A DNA stretch of 12,459 bases, taken from the NCBI GenBank assembly GCA_002479145.1, contig DLLX01000063.1:26320-38778 (forward strand). The letters run 5' to 3'. Below, in pieces: positions 5,141-12,459 of the stretch (position 1 is the first letter of the stretch; each line of letters starts with the position of its first letter). The stretch comes from Prevotella sp. UBA7551. Its GTDB lineage: Bacteria; Bacteroidota; Bacteroidia; Bacteroidales; Bacteroidaceae. Under the pieces are notes generated by a model. The model was not told the origin of the DNA. It did no database searches and saw only the letters and a program-made list of their open reading frames with translations. The translations under genes and the position numbers were made by a program.

Positions 5141-6832
5141 TTACTCGGAGAGGGCCAAGCGGAGCCCGAGGTAGCAGCACCAGTCGGGGGCGTTGAAGAT
5201 ACGAAACGACGACCGGCAGCACCCGGCAATGAAGTACCAGCTGCCGCCCCGGAACACGCGGTTAGACCCACTGGCAGGTCCTTTAGGGTCGGTTTGGGCA
5301 TCGCTGCTGTAGTCCTCATACCAGTCATTGCACCACTCCCATACGTTGCCGCTCATGTCATACAGCCCCAACTCGTTCGGTTGCTTCGTCCCTACGGGGT
5401 GGGTCTTGCTGTTACTGTTGTCACCATACCATGCCACGTCGTCCAAATTGTTGCTCCCGCTGTACTGAAAGTGCCGGCTTTGGTTGCCGCCCCGCGCGGC
5501 GAACTCCCACTCCGCCTCCGTTGGAAGGCGGAAGCTCTTCCCCGTAATGGCGTTCAGCTTCTTGATAAACTGCTGGCAGTCGTCCCAGCTGACCTGCTCC
5601 ACGGGCAGCTTGTCGCCCTTGAAATATGAGGGGTTGCTGCCCATCACCGCCCGCCAAAGCGCCTGCGTCACCTCCGTCTTGCCCATGTAATAGTCCTTTG
5701 TCAACGTCACCTTGTGCGCAGGCTTCTCCCAATCGTCAGGGTCTTGCATCTCCGGAGTCGCGCCCATCGTTAACGTTCCTGCTTTGACCAGCACCATGTC
5801 GAAGGCTACACCATTGACCTCAAAGGGCTGAACAAAACCATCCTGCAGCGTATTTTGAGGCTGCGGATTCTGCGGTACGTCATGTGTAAGAACTCGTTTA
5901 GGGTCAGCATCCTGCCCCACCCCACCGGGCTTCCGCACACTGAAGAGGCGAAAAGAGCAAGCGGCGAGATTCTTATGCGCCATCGTGATGAGGAACAAGG
6001 CGTAGAGCGTGCACAGCTCTTGGTCGGCAAGGAGCGGCTGAAGTGCGGCTATTACCTGACTCTTGCCCAACTCGGCGTAGTCGGCAGCGGAGAACAGCAG
6101 ACGGTCGGGCGCACCGAAACGGTCGAACAAGGCGGGAGACAGCGCCATGGCCTTGAGCGAGAGCGCAATGACAGACAGGGCAAAGTCGTCGATAGTCTCG
6201 TCGAAATCGTTGATCGTGCGCTGCGGATGGCAAAAGTCGCGTGTGCCCAAGGTGGGCGATTTCCATCCTTTCAGCGCAGGGACAAACATCCCGTCGTAAT
6301 CCACCAGGGTCAGCGTGCCGTCGGGACGCACCATGACATTGTCGGGCTTGATGTCGCCATGGGCAAAGGTCTGGGTGCGAAGCCATACCGCCAAGCGACA
6401 AAACCGGTAGCAGAGCAACGCCATGGCAGACGCGTCATGGTGCAGGCGAGAGACATACTGCTCCATCGTCTCGCCCTCCACCCAGTCCATCAAGAGGACG
6501 GGGAACTCGTCGTCATCGCAATGGGAATCGACAAACAGCTCCCGTTCCAAATACTGGACCGGTGCGATATAGGGGGAATCGACCAGCTCCAGCTCTTCGG
6601 CAATGCGTTGGTAAGCCTCCGCACGCCCCTCTTGCTCCTCGGTGAAGCACTTCAAGGCGTAGCACTTCCCCGTGCGCTCATCGCGCATTTTGAACACCAC
6701 GGCAAAGGCACCGCTGCTGCGCAACGGCTCGCCATGGTCGTCGGGGACGGGGCGGAGGTGCGCCAACTGGTCGAGATTGTCGCCCGCATCGTTGATGGCA
6801 CTTACGTATTCGGATATCAATGGGTATTGCAT
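5141..6832 (-). CDS. Ser/Thr protein kinase fused to FGE/SUMF1 (C-type-lectin-like) domain
   Basis: A 563-residue fusion. Residues about 35-290 are a protein kinase: glycine-rich loop SSGAFAVVF (39-47), Lys61 in YALKCF, catalytic loop HGDIKPDN (158-165), and VDYDG (177-181) in place of DFG, so it is probably active. Residues about 340-563 match the formylglycine-generating-enzyme-like domain: MVLVKAGTLTMG, KTEVTQALW, RLPTEAEWEFAARGG (436-449), GNVWEWCNDWY (495-505) and VFRGGSW (526-532). The FGE copper-cysteine pattern is not evident, so a binding role is likelier than catalysis. The C-terminal stretch is rich in Tyr, Phe, Ile, Trp and Cys at positions where DGR target proteins vary. Such kinases occur in the TerY-P triad with vWA and PP2C partners, both encoded downstream. 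No signal peptide or membrane segment is seen. The start is the ATG at 6832, 100 bp after the TPR gene. Confidence 0.9.
   Translation of the reverse strand: MQYPLISEYVSAINDAGDNLDQLAHLRPVPDDHGEPLRSSGAFAVVFKMRDERTGKCYALKCFTEEQEGRAEAYQRIAEELELVDSPYIAPVQYLERELFVDSHCDDDEFPVLLMDWVEGETMEQYVSRLHHDASAMALLCYRFCRLAVWLRTQTFAHGDIKPDNVMVRPDGTLTLVDYDGMFVPALKGWKSPTLGTRDFCHPQRTINDFDETIDDFALSVIALSLKAMALSPALFDRFGAPDRLLFSAADYAELGKSQVIAALQPLLADQELCTLYALFLITMAHKNLAACSFRLFSVRKPGGVGQDADPKRVLTHDVPQNPQPQNTLQDGFVQPFEVNGVAFDMVLVKAGTLTMGATPEMQDPDDWEKPAHKVTLTKDYYMGKTEVTQALWRAVMGSNPSYFKGDKLPVEQVSWDDCQQFIKKLNAITGKSFRLPTEAEWEFAARGGNQSRHFQYSGSNNLDDVAWYGDNSNSKTHPVGTKQPNELGLYDMSGNVWEWCNDWYEDYSSDAQTDPKGPASGSNRVFRGGSWYFIAGCCRSSFRIFNAPDWCCYLGLRLALSE
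5165..5245 (-). other. Candidate DGR-type variable region at the 3' end of the kinase-FGE gene
   Basis: After the conserved RGGSW, residues 533-554 read on a framework A-x-x-C-R-S-S-x-R-x-x-x-A-P-D followed by L-G-L-R-L-A, as in C-type-lectin DGR targets. The x positions are Y, F, I, G, C, F, I, F, N, W, C, C, Y. Most codons are TAC, TTC, TGC, ATC or AAC, which adenine mutagenesis of AAC template codons would give; ATT, TTT and TGG would need AAT or AAG/AGG templates. No reverse transcriptase or template repeat lies in this window, so this is a candidate only. Confidence 0.4.
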
Positions 6833-6932
6833 GACAGCTTCTTTTATACGGTCATATATGTAATGAAAGCCCCGCAGCCTGCCAATGTGCCGCGGTGTTC
6901 ATTCTTGGTGGACTCCATCTCAGGGCATTCTG

Positions 6933-8591
6933 CTACTTGAGCTTCTTCAAAAAGCTGTCCGCCTGGGCGTTGCCCAGCGCCTTGGCCTTCTCGATATTGG
7001 CCAGACCATCAGCCTTCTGTCCCAGCTGCACCTGCGCAATGCCTAATATCAAGTAGCCGTCGGCATAATCGGGTTGGGTCTTAATGCAGTATCTGCCCGC
7101 CTCGGCAGCATCCTCGAACCGGTTGACCCGAAGGTAGAGACTGCCTGCCTCGGCATGGTACGCCACCTCGTCGGGGGCAAGACGGCAGGCGGTGAGGATA
7201 TCGCCCAATGCCTGTTGGAAGAGTTTGCCTTTCAGCTCAATCTGTTCGCGCTGATAGTAGAACCCGGCATCCAGCTGACCTTGGTTGAAGTATTCGTAGC
7301 GGAGGAGGTCCACCATGGATTTGCGGTACTCTCCCACCTTGGCATATTGAAAGCCACGGGCGTAGAAATAGGGCGCAGCACTCGCGACGTATGGCGTGTC
7401 ACACACTGCTACACTCTGCTCTAAGAGTGCCAATACCTCGGCATCGGTTGCACCTAAATGTTCCTTGCATTGTGCCATCTCCAAGTAAGTCTCGGGCAAT
7501 CGCGGCTCGGCTTTGGCAAGGTTTTCAAATAAAGACAGCGCGTCGGAATAGCTTCCTTTGGCATAGGTAATCTGGGCAATCAGGTGCTGGTAGATGAACT
7601 GTGGGTCAGCGGCATTGGCCAGGCGTGCCTCCTCGAGTGCCTTGTCCAGCGTCCATGTGGCAGGCAACTTGCCTGAAACAGCCTGTTGGTTGGTCAAAAC
7701 GAGATAGATGACATTGCCATAGTTGAAGTGGGCCTCGCCTTTCTTCGTGGCCTTGTCCACCGCCTCCTGGAGTAATCGGTCGGCTTCGGCATTGTCTCCC
7801 CGTCCAAGGGCGGTCATGGTCAAGGCATAATAGCCGTCCGTAAGATAGGGGAAGCGGCGGATAAACTCCCTGATGGTGACCTCGTGGTCGCGCGGTTTCT
7901 GCGCATTGGAGAGCAAGAGCGCAACAATGGCCTCGCGCTCGTTGTCGGGCAAGCCGATACGGAGGTGGGCACGACGCATCACAGGGTCGTTTTGGGAAAG
8001 TCCTTTGAGCGTGAAATCACGAGCAAAAGCCGCATCTGTGGCACTCTGCAGGTTCTCCGACAGGTTGAAAATGCCAATCAGCTCACCCTTGAGATTGACC
8101 ACCGCCGCACCGTTGAGCTTGGCTGTGGCCGCACTCGACTGCAACTGGTAGTAGTTATAGGAAGTATTGAAATGGTCGGCTGCCTTCACCTTGCCCTTGA
8201 CAGGTGAGCCTAACACCTTGGGAGGCACGATCCAGACCTCATCTCCGGCGGCGGCAGTGCCCAAAGTGATGGGCTGCGGATGGGCAGCGGAAACGCTAAA
8301 CTTAACTATATCATAGATTTCATCCGCTCCCAAAAGTGCCTCAAAGGCACTGACGGTACCGCTGTTGTCGCTTACCACCACAGAGTCGGCTCCCTCGAAA
8401 GGTGTCCATGCCGACACAACGGTAGCACCAGGGCCGATGAAAACGGCTGGAGCGACCGACAACTGTTTGCCGTCGGCGGCATAGGTGGTGACGGAAAGCA
8501 TACTTCCCATGACCCCCTTCACTGCAGCAGGCTGCGCCTTTGTAATGAGGAACAAAGGCAGCAGGCAAATTATCAAAATAATCCTTTTCAT
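6933..8591 (-). CDS. Secreted pseudo-protease (trypsin-like domain) with TPR repeats
   Basis: A 552-residue protein with a clear signal peptide (residues 1-19, ending ITKA before Gln20). Residues about 25-180 resemble the trypsin/HtrA-like fold, but the catalytic triad is lost: the His position is Thr63 (SAWTPFEGAD), Asp94 remains, and the GNSGGP-type Ser loop reads LNGAAVVN with Gly161. Residues about 230-550 form TPR-like helical repeats, for example around HFNYGNVIY, YLEMAQCKEHLG, AYHAEAGSLYLRVNRFEDA and GYLILGIAQVQLGQ. It is probably a periplasmic scaffold binding peptide or protein partners. It begins 40 bp after recN, so likely belongs to the coaBC-recN operon. Its signal peptide argues against membership in the cytoplasmic kinase system, although it is the gene directly before it. 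Confidence 0.85.
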   Translation of the reverse strand: MKRIILIICLLPLFLITKAQPAAVKGVMGSMLSVTTYAADGKQLSVAPAVFIGPGATVVSAWTPFEGADSVVVSDNSGTVSAFEALLGADEIYDIVKFSVSAAHPQPITLGTAAAGDEVWIVPPKVLGSPVKGKVKAADHFNTSYNYYQLQSSAATAKLNGAAVVNLKGELIGIFNLSENLQSATDAAFARDFTLKGLSQNDPVMRRAHLRIGLPDNEREAIVALLLSNAQKPRDHEVTIREFIRRFPYLTDGYYALTMTALGRGDNAEADRLLQEAVDKATKKGEAHFNYGNVIYLVLTNQQAVSGKLPATWTLDKALEEARLANAADPQFIYQHLIAQITYAKGSYSDALSLFENLAKAEPRLPETYLEMAQCKEHLGATDAEVLALLEQSVAVCDTPYVASAAPYFYARGFQYAKVGEYRKSMVDLLRYEYFNQGQLDAGFYYQREQIELKGKLFQQALGDILTACRLAPDEVAYHAEAGSLYLRVNRFEDAAEAGRYCIKTQPDYADGYLILGIAQVQLGQKADGLANIEKAKALGNAQADSFLKKLK

Positions 8592-8631
8592 TTATTATTC
8601 CTTCTAATCATTTGTATTATCCGACCAAAAG

Positions 8632-10317
8632 TCAGCGCTTGGACGCGCCTAACAGCGCCTTGGCGTTCTCCAAAGCCGCCGGAGACACATTCTCGCCCGA
8701 CAGCATCAAGGCGATTTCCCCTACCCGCTCGTCAGGAGTGAGTTGCCTCATGCGGCTTTCCGTCCCGTCGGGCGTATCCATCTTCTCTACCTTGTAATGG
8801 TGTTGACCACGCGCAGCAATCTGGGGAAGATGGGTAATGGAGATGACTTGACGGCCACCTGCGCCCATTTCTTCCATGATCATGGCCATTTTTTCGGCAA
8901 TCTTTCCCGACACCCCCGTGTCAATCTCGTCGAAGATGATGGTCGGCAACTTGATAGTGCCGCTGATCATCGCCTTCAAAGAGAGCATTACACGCGCAAT
9001 CTCGCCACCTGAAGCCACCTGTGAAACAGGTTGTAACGGCGTGCCACGGTTGGCAGAAAAGAGGAATACGACGCGGTCAGCACCGCTTGTGGACAACTCC
9101 GCCGGTTGAATCTCCACCTCAAAGCGCACATTCGGAATGCCCAACGGAACAAGGCGGGCGCGCATCTCGGCTTCCACCTTGCGTGCGGATGCTGTGCGCG
9201 ATTGAGTCAGTAGCGTGGCTTTTTGCTCACATTGTGCTTTAAGTTGAGCCACTTCCTGTCGCAATGCCTCTACATCACCGTCAGCATTTTCAATCGTCTC
9301 CAATTGTTTACGGATGGTCTCCTGATGCTCAAGCAGTTCCTTCACGGTGGTGACATGGTATTTTTGCTCCAATGTGTACAGTTGATCAAGGCGCGCATTG
9401 ATGGCATCTTGACGTGCGGGGTCGAAGTCTATGGACTCCATGTCGGAGGAAACCTCTTGAGCAATGTCATCCAACTCAACATGCACCGCATCCAGTCGAG
9501 CAGCCAACTCCTGGGCCTTGGGATAGACTGGGGCTATGGACTGGAGGTGTTGGAGCGCCATGCTCACCTGGGAGACCGCCCCTTGGTCATCGCTGGACAG
9601 CAGGGTGTCGGCAGAAAAGATGGCCGACTTGATGTCGCTGGCATGGTTGAGCGTCTGACTCTCTTGTTCCAACTCTTCCTGCTCGCCCTCTGACAACTGG
9701 GCAGTGGAAAGCTCATTGAACTGAAACTGCAAGAAGTCGCGGTTCTGTTCATCGGTCGCTATCTGATTCAGAAGCGTGTTTAACCTGCGCTCTGCCTCGC
9801 GATAACGGACAAAAGCGGCTGAGAAATCAGCACGCATTTTGGCATTGTTGGCAATGATATCGATGACGCTCAGTTGAAAGTCATCCTTCTGTAACAAGAG
9901 ATTCTGGTGCTGAGAGTGGATGTCTATGAGCTGTTCCCCAAGCCTGCGCATCACTTGTTGGGACACTGGCATATCATTGATGAAGGAACGCGACTTGCCC
10001 GTACTTGTCAATTCGCGACGGATAATGGTGTCTTCGGGGTCGTAATCAATATCGTTCTCTTCAAAAAACTGCTCAAAATGATAGTGGCTAAGGTCAAAAT
10101 GGGCTTCTATTGTACACTTTGCCGCCTTGCCATTTTTGTCCTTTGGACGCTTCACCTGCTTGCTGTCGGCTCGGTTGCCCAACAAGAGACCTATGGCTCC
10201 AAGGATGATAGACTTTCCCGCTCCCGTCTCTCCGGTGATGACAGAGAAGCCTGGGAAGAAGTCAATGTCCAGCTGATCAATCAGCGTGAAGTTCTTGATG
10301 TATAAATGTTTCAGCAT
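8632..10317 (-). CDS. recN: DNA repair protein RecN
   Basis: A 561-residue SMC-like ATPase of normal RecN length. The N-terminal ATPase half has MLKHLYIKNFTLIDQ and Walker A GETGAGKS (29-36). The middle (about 150-400) is a Glu/Gln-rich coiled coil. The C-terminal half has the ABC signature ASGGEIARVMLSLKAM (from about 435), Walker B IIFDEIDTGVSG (about 457-468) and the D/H-loop region ISITHLPQIAA. RecN acts early in double-strand break repair with RecA. The ATG at 10317 matches the usual family start; an in-frame start at 10347 would add ten unconserved residues. It follows the DUF4835 gene by 62 bp, an order I associate with Bacteroidetes. DNA repair next to a putative DNA-modifying toxin is suggestive but probably coincidental. 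Confidence 0.97.
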   Translation of the reverse strand: MLKHLYIKNFTLIDQLDIDFFPGFSVITGETGAGKSIILGAIGLLLGNRADSKQVKRPKDKNGKAAKCTIEAHFDLSHYHFEQFFEENDIDYDPEDTIIRRELTSTGKSRSFINDMPVSQQVMRRLGEQLIDIHSQHQNLLLQKDDFQLSVIDIIANNAKMRADFSAAFVRYREAERRLNTLLNQIATDEQNRDFLQFQFNELSTAQLSEGEQEELEQESQTLNHASDIKSAIFSADTLLSSDDQGAVSQVSMALQHLQSIAPVYPKAQELAARLDAVHVELDDIAQEVSSDMESIDFDPARQDAINARLDQLYTLEQKYHVTTVKELLEHQETIRKQLETIENADGDVEALRQEVAQLKAQCEQKATLLTQSRTASARKVEAEMRARLVPLGIPNVRFEVEIQPAELSTSGADRVVFLFSANRGTPLQPVSQVASGGEIARVMLSLKAMISGTIKLPTIIFDEIDTGVSGKIAEKMAMIMEEMGAGGRQVISITHLPQIAARGQHHYKVEKMDTPDGTESRMRQLTPDERVGEIALMLSGENVSPAALENAKALLGASKR

Positions 10318-10379
10318 TGTCTTATCTATCCGTGGCAGAGGATGCAAGATTCTCCACCTTCAATGGTTGCTTTATGCGG

Positions 10380-11306
10380 TTACTGCTTAATCTTTTCCCA
10401 CGTGGCATTCTGCGATGCATTGATGGAAAACAGGATGTCATAAACCGACTCCTTCTCCTTTGGCGTGCCTTTTCCTTTATATATATTGGCCAGTTCGTCT
10501 TTCTTAAAGTCCGTCCAAATCTGCGGGAGGAGGCTCATCGGCTTGTCCTCGTGCGCCTTCTTGAGATCCGTCTCCAGCGCAGTGGTGATATTAGTACGCC
10601 CCCGCTCGACGTTATTGGCCATTTCGTCCAGCCCCAAACGATAATAGTCATACTGCAACTGTCGGAAAGGCTTCAATCCACCGTCGAGATAATCGTTGAT
10701 GATGGCAAAGCGATTGCGGTCGCTGTCGAATGCCTTCCATCCCGTAAAGTTGAGGTTCTGTGCGTTGTTGGCTAAATTTAAGCAGCGCTGAAGAACATCT
10801 TCGCCTCCCATTGGGGAAAAGGAATCGAGGTCAAGACCGATAATGAGATAGGCGTAGTAGGCGATTAAGGCTGTGAGTTGGTTGTCTACAGTCTCCTCGT
10901 TGAACTCTATTTGGTCAAACTGCGCGAACTCAAAGTTGAAATCATTGTCCTGCATATTGAAGAGTGTGGAGGTGTAGGAGGCTCCGTAGACTGGTCGATT
11001 GGCCTGAATAAGTGCCGAACAGGTGAAGAGATTGGAAGACTGCTCGTATTTCTTCACAGTGATATTGAAATTACACACAATCCGCTCGTTGCGTTGAAAC
11101 TGGAGATGAGTCCATTGCCTCTCGTTGATAAATTGCTCCAACGTCTGCTGAAGGTTGTCAAAAATCGACGCATCAGTTCCCTGAACCTGATTGTGGTTGA
11201 TGGTAATCTTCGCTTGAAGTTCCTGCGCATGGAGTGGCATAATCCCCAATTTCGTAAAGAAAGTGAAGACGAAACCGGCAACAAGGATAATTCTATTCAT
11301 GCTCAT
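10380..11306 (-). CDS. DUF4835 family secreted protein (PorD-like)
   Basis: A 308-residue protein with a signal peptide (about 1-28; hydrophobic core ILVAGFVFTFFTKL, cleavage near LHAQ). The mature start QELQAKITINHNQVQGTD and the segments VYGASYTSTLFN and DYYRLGLDEMANN are typical of DUF4835, a Bacteroidetes envelope family annotated by some sources as PorD and linked to type IX secretion. Direct biochemical function is unknown. Two start codons are possible: ATG at 11306, and the ATG two codons in (11300). The upstream 46 bp contain one unit of a 16-bp direct repeat that overlaps the first ATG. It lies between coaBC and recN and is probably cotranscribed with both. Confidence 0.85.
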   Translation of the reverse strand: MSMNRIILVAGFVFTFFTKLGIMPLHAQELQAKITINHNQVQGTDASIFDNLQQTLEQFINERQWTHLQFQRNERIVCNFNITVKKYEQSSNLFTCSALIQANRPVYGASYTSTLFNMQDNDFNFEFAQFDQIEFNEETVDNQLTALIAYYAYLIIGLDLDSFSPMGGEDVLQRCLNLANNAQNLNFTGWKAFDSDRNRFAIINDYLDGGLKPFRQLQYDYYRLGLDEMANNVERGRTNITTALETDLKKAHEDKPMSLLPQIWTDFKKDELANIYKGKGTPKEKESVYDILFSINASQNATWEKIKQ

Positions 11307-11357
11307 CTACTTCTCATTGTTTATATATGGACGACGAAACTTCATCTACTTCTCATT
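11303..11357. repeat. 16-bp exact direct repeat spanning the coaBC / DUF4835 junction
   Basis: TCATCTACTTCTCATT occurs at 11303-11318 and again at 11342-11357. On the minus strand the upstream copy covers the coaBC stop codon, and the downstream copy covers the DUF4835 start codon. It looks like a 39-bp tandem duplication that pulled two once-adjacent genes apart. Confidence 0.85.
11307..11345 (-). CDS. Possible 12-codon leader peptide between coaBC and the DUF4835 gene
   Basis: The duplicated ATG in the upstream repeat copy opens a short frame (MKFRRPYINNEK) that ends in TAG directly abutting the ATG of the DUF4835 gene. This arrangement would allow translational coupling. The peptide has no recognisable features and is probably a by-product of the duplication rather than a selected product. 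Confidence 0.25.
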   Translation of the reverse strand: MKFRRPYINNEK

Positions 11358-12459
11358 CGGCTGTTTCCGAAAACAACGCTTGCAAGTAGTCAATGATGTC
11401 ACTGGCCACAGCCTGCTTGCTTTTCTTTGGATAGTATTTCACTCCCTTTCGTGAGACGATACCTATCTGATTGTCATCAGCATTGAATGTTGTACCTGGT
11501 ATTTGGGTGGAGTTGAGAACGACAAAGTCGGCATTTTTGCGTTCCAGTTTGCCGCGTGCATTGCTTTCCTCATCATTGGTTTCAAGGGCAAAGCATACCA
11601 ACCGCTGTCCTTTACGCTTCTTTTTCCCCAGCGTCTTCGCAATGTCGCGAGTGGGACGCAACCGCAATACGAGTTCATCGCCAACCCGCTTAATCTTCTG
11701 ATCCGCCCTCTTTTCGGGCGTAAAGTCGGCTACCGCAGCACTTAGGATGGCCGCATCCGCCGACTCAAATGCCGAAACACACGCCTCGTACATCTCCTGC
11801 GCGCTTTCGACATCAATCCGATGGATGGTCTCATCACATTCTAAAGCCGTAGGTCCGGTCACCAATGTGACCTTCGCGCCACGTTTTCGGCACTCCTCAG
11901 CCAAAGAAAATCCCATCTTTCCACTTGAGAAATTGCCAATGAAACGCACGGGATCAATCCTTTCGTATGTAGGACCGGCAGTAATCAGAATATGTTTCCC
12001 CTCCAATGGAAGGTTTGTGACAGCCTTGGATTCCGCATCTCCTTTCTCCGAATAGAAACGCTCCAGTTCTTCCACAATGCTCTCCGGCTCTTGCATCCGC
12101 CCCTTCCCCTCTAAGCCAGAGGCTAAAAAACCACTCGCTGGCTCAAGAAAAAGATGGCCATAGCCTTTAAGCACATCAATATTGGCCTGTGTAGAGGGGT
12201 GCTGATACATATCCAAGTCCATTGCGGGAGCGATGAATACCGGCGCTTTCATTGATAGATAGGTTGTTATCAGCATATTGTCGGCCACTCCATGCGCCAT
12301 CTTTCCCAACGTGCTCGCTGTACAGGGGGCTATCAGCATAGCGTCAGCCCACAGGCCCAAGGACACATGGGAGTGCCAAGTACCGTCACGTTGCGAGAAA
12401 AAGTCGCTGATAACGGGATGCTGACTCAGTGCGGATAGTGTGATGGGCGTGATAAACTC
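11353..12459 (-). CDS. coaBC: CoaBC: phosphopantothenoylcysteine decarboxylase / phosphopantothenate-cysteine ligase (5' cut)
   Basis: A frame open from the right edge gives 368 residues; about 40 N-terminal residues (the flavin-fold start) lie outside the window. The N-terminal flavoprotein CoaC part has FITPITLSAL, WHSHVSLGLWADAMLIAP with the conserved His, ASTLGKMAHGVADN and PAMDLDMY. The C-terminal CoaB ligase part has ILITAGPTYERIDPVRF, NFSSGKMG and later FALETNDEE. The bifunctional enzyme joins cysteine to 4'-phosphopantothenate using CTP and decarboxylates the product, steps two and three of coenzyme A synthesis. A GTG at 12364-12366 lies inside the gene and is not its start, since the upstream codons encode conserved residues. 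The stop at 11353 is 46 bp before the DUF4835 gene. Confidence 0.96.
   Translation of the reverse strand, partial: EFITPITLSALSQHPVISDFFSQRDGTWHSHVSLGLWADAMLIAPCTASTLGKMAHGVADNMLITTYLSMKAPVFIAPAMDLDMYQHPSTQANIDVLKGYGHLFLEPASGFLASGLEGKGRMQEPESIVEELERFYSEKGDAESKAVTNLPLEGKHILITAGPTYERIDPVRFIGNFSSGKMGFSLAEECRKRGAKVTLVTGPTALECDETIHRIDVESAQEMYEACVSAFESADAAILSAAVADFTPEKRADQKIKRVGDELVLRLRPTRDIAKTLGKKKRKGQRLVCFALETNDEESNARGKLERKNADFVVLNSTQIPGTTFNADDNQIGIVSRKGVKYYPKKSKQAVASDIIDYLQALFSETAE

Noticed and set aside
5141..6832. Idea that the C-terminal domain is an active formylglycine-generating enzyme
   Set aside because: The spacing and pattern of the catalytic copper-binding cysteines of FGE are not reproduced, and no sulfatase is nearby. 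A binding fold is more likely.
5855..6940. 361-codon open frame on the plus strand
   Set aside because: Antisense to the kinase domain, which has intact kinase motifs. The plus translation shows no family features.
1..12459. CRISPR arrays, insertion sequences, or a complete DGR cassette
   Set aside because: No regularly spaced repeats, transposase, terminal inverted repeats around a gene, or reverse transcriptase were found on either strand.

Overview
The window looks like a Bacteroidales chromosome, most likely Prevotella or a close relative. The evidence is a TAnnTTTG-type promoter box (TACCTTTG) before the fur-like gene, no Shine-Dalgarno-like spacing at most starts, and the run coaBC - DUF4835 - recN, a gene order I associate with Bacteroidetes. 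All confidently called genes lie on the minus strand, so transcription runs from high to low coordinates. Only a short C-terminal fragment at the left edge may be on the plus strand.

Right part (12459 to 6933) is housekeeping: coaBC (cut by the window edge), a secreted DUF4835 protein, recN, and a secreted protein with a degenerate trypsin-like domain followed by TPR repeats. These genes are 40-62 bp apart and probably form one operon.

Middle part (6832 to 1998) is the notable region. It has four genes in order: (1) a Ser/Thr protein kinase fused to a C-terminal FGE/SUMF1 (C-type-lectin-like) domain; (2) a 200-residue protein resembling DUF6939, with a sequence core that recalls NADAR ADP-ribosyl-guanosine hydrolases; (3) a fusion of a DarT-like DNA ADP-ribosyltransferase domain to a von Willebrand factor A (vWA) domain; (4) a PP2C phosphatase. 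Kinase + vWA + PP2C is the composition of the TerY-P phosphorylation triad known from tellurium-resistance-type stress and conflict systems. Here the triad appears to carry a DNA-modifying toxin on its vWA subunit, a candidate antidote next to it, and a kinase whose lectin-like C-terminus resembles the variable region of a diversity-generating retroelement (DGR) target. My hypothesis is a phospho-regulated DNA ADP-ribosylation defence or stress system, with the kinase-lectin as sensor, DarT-vWA as effector, the DUF6939-like protein as antidote and PP2C as reset. The intergenic gap at 4968-5140 holds a 96-nt imperfect palindrome.

Left part (1901 to 1) has an RNase Z-like metallo-beta-lactamase-fold hydrolase (possibly part of the same transcript), a 440-bp structured non-coding stretch with an intrinsic terminator (probable small RNA of unknown type), and a Fur/PerR-family regulator with its own promoter.
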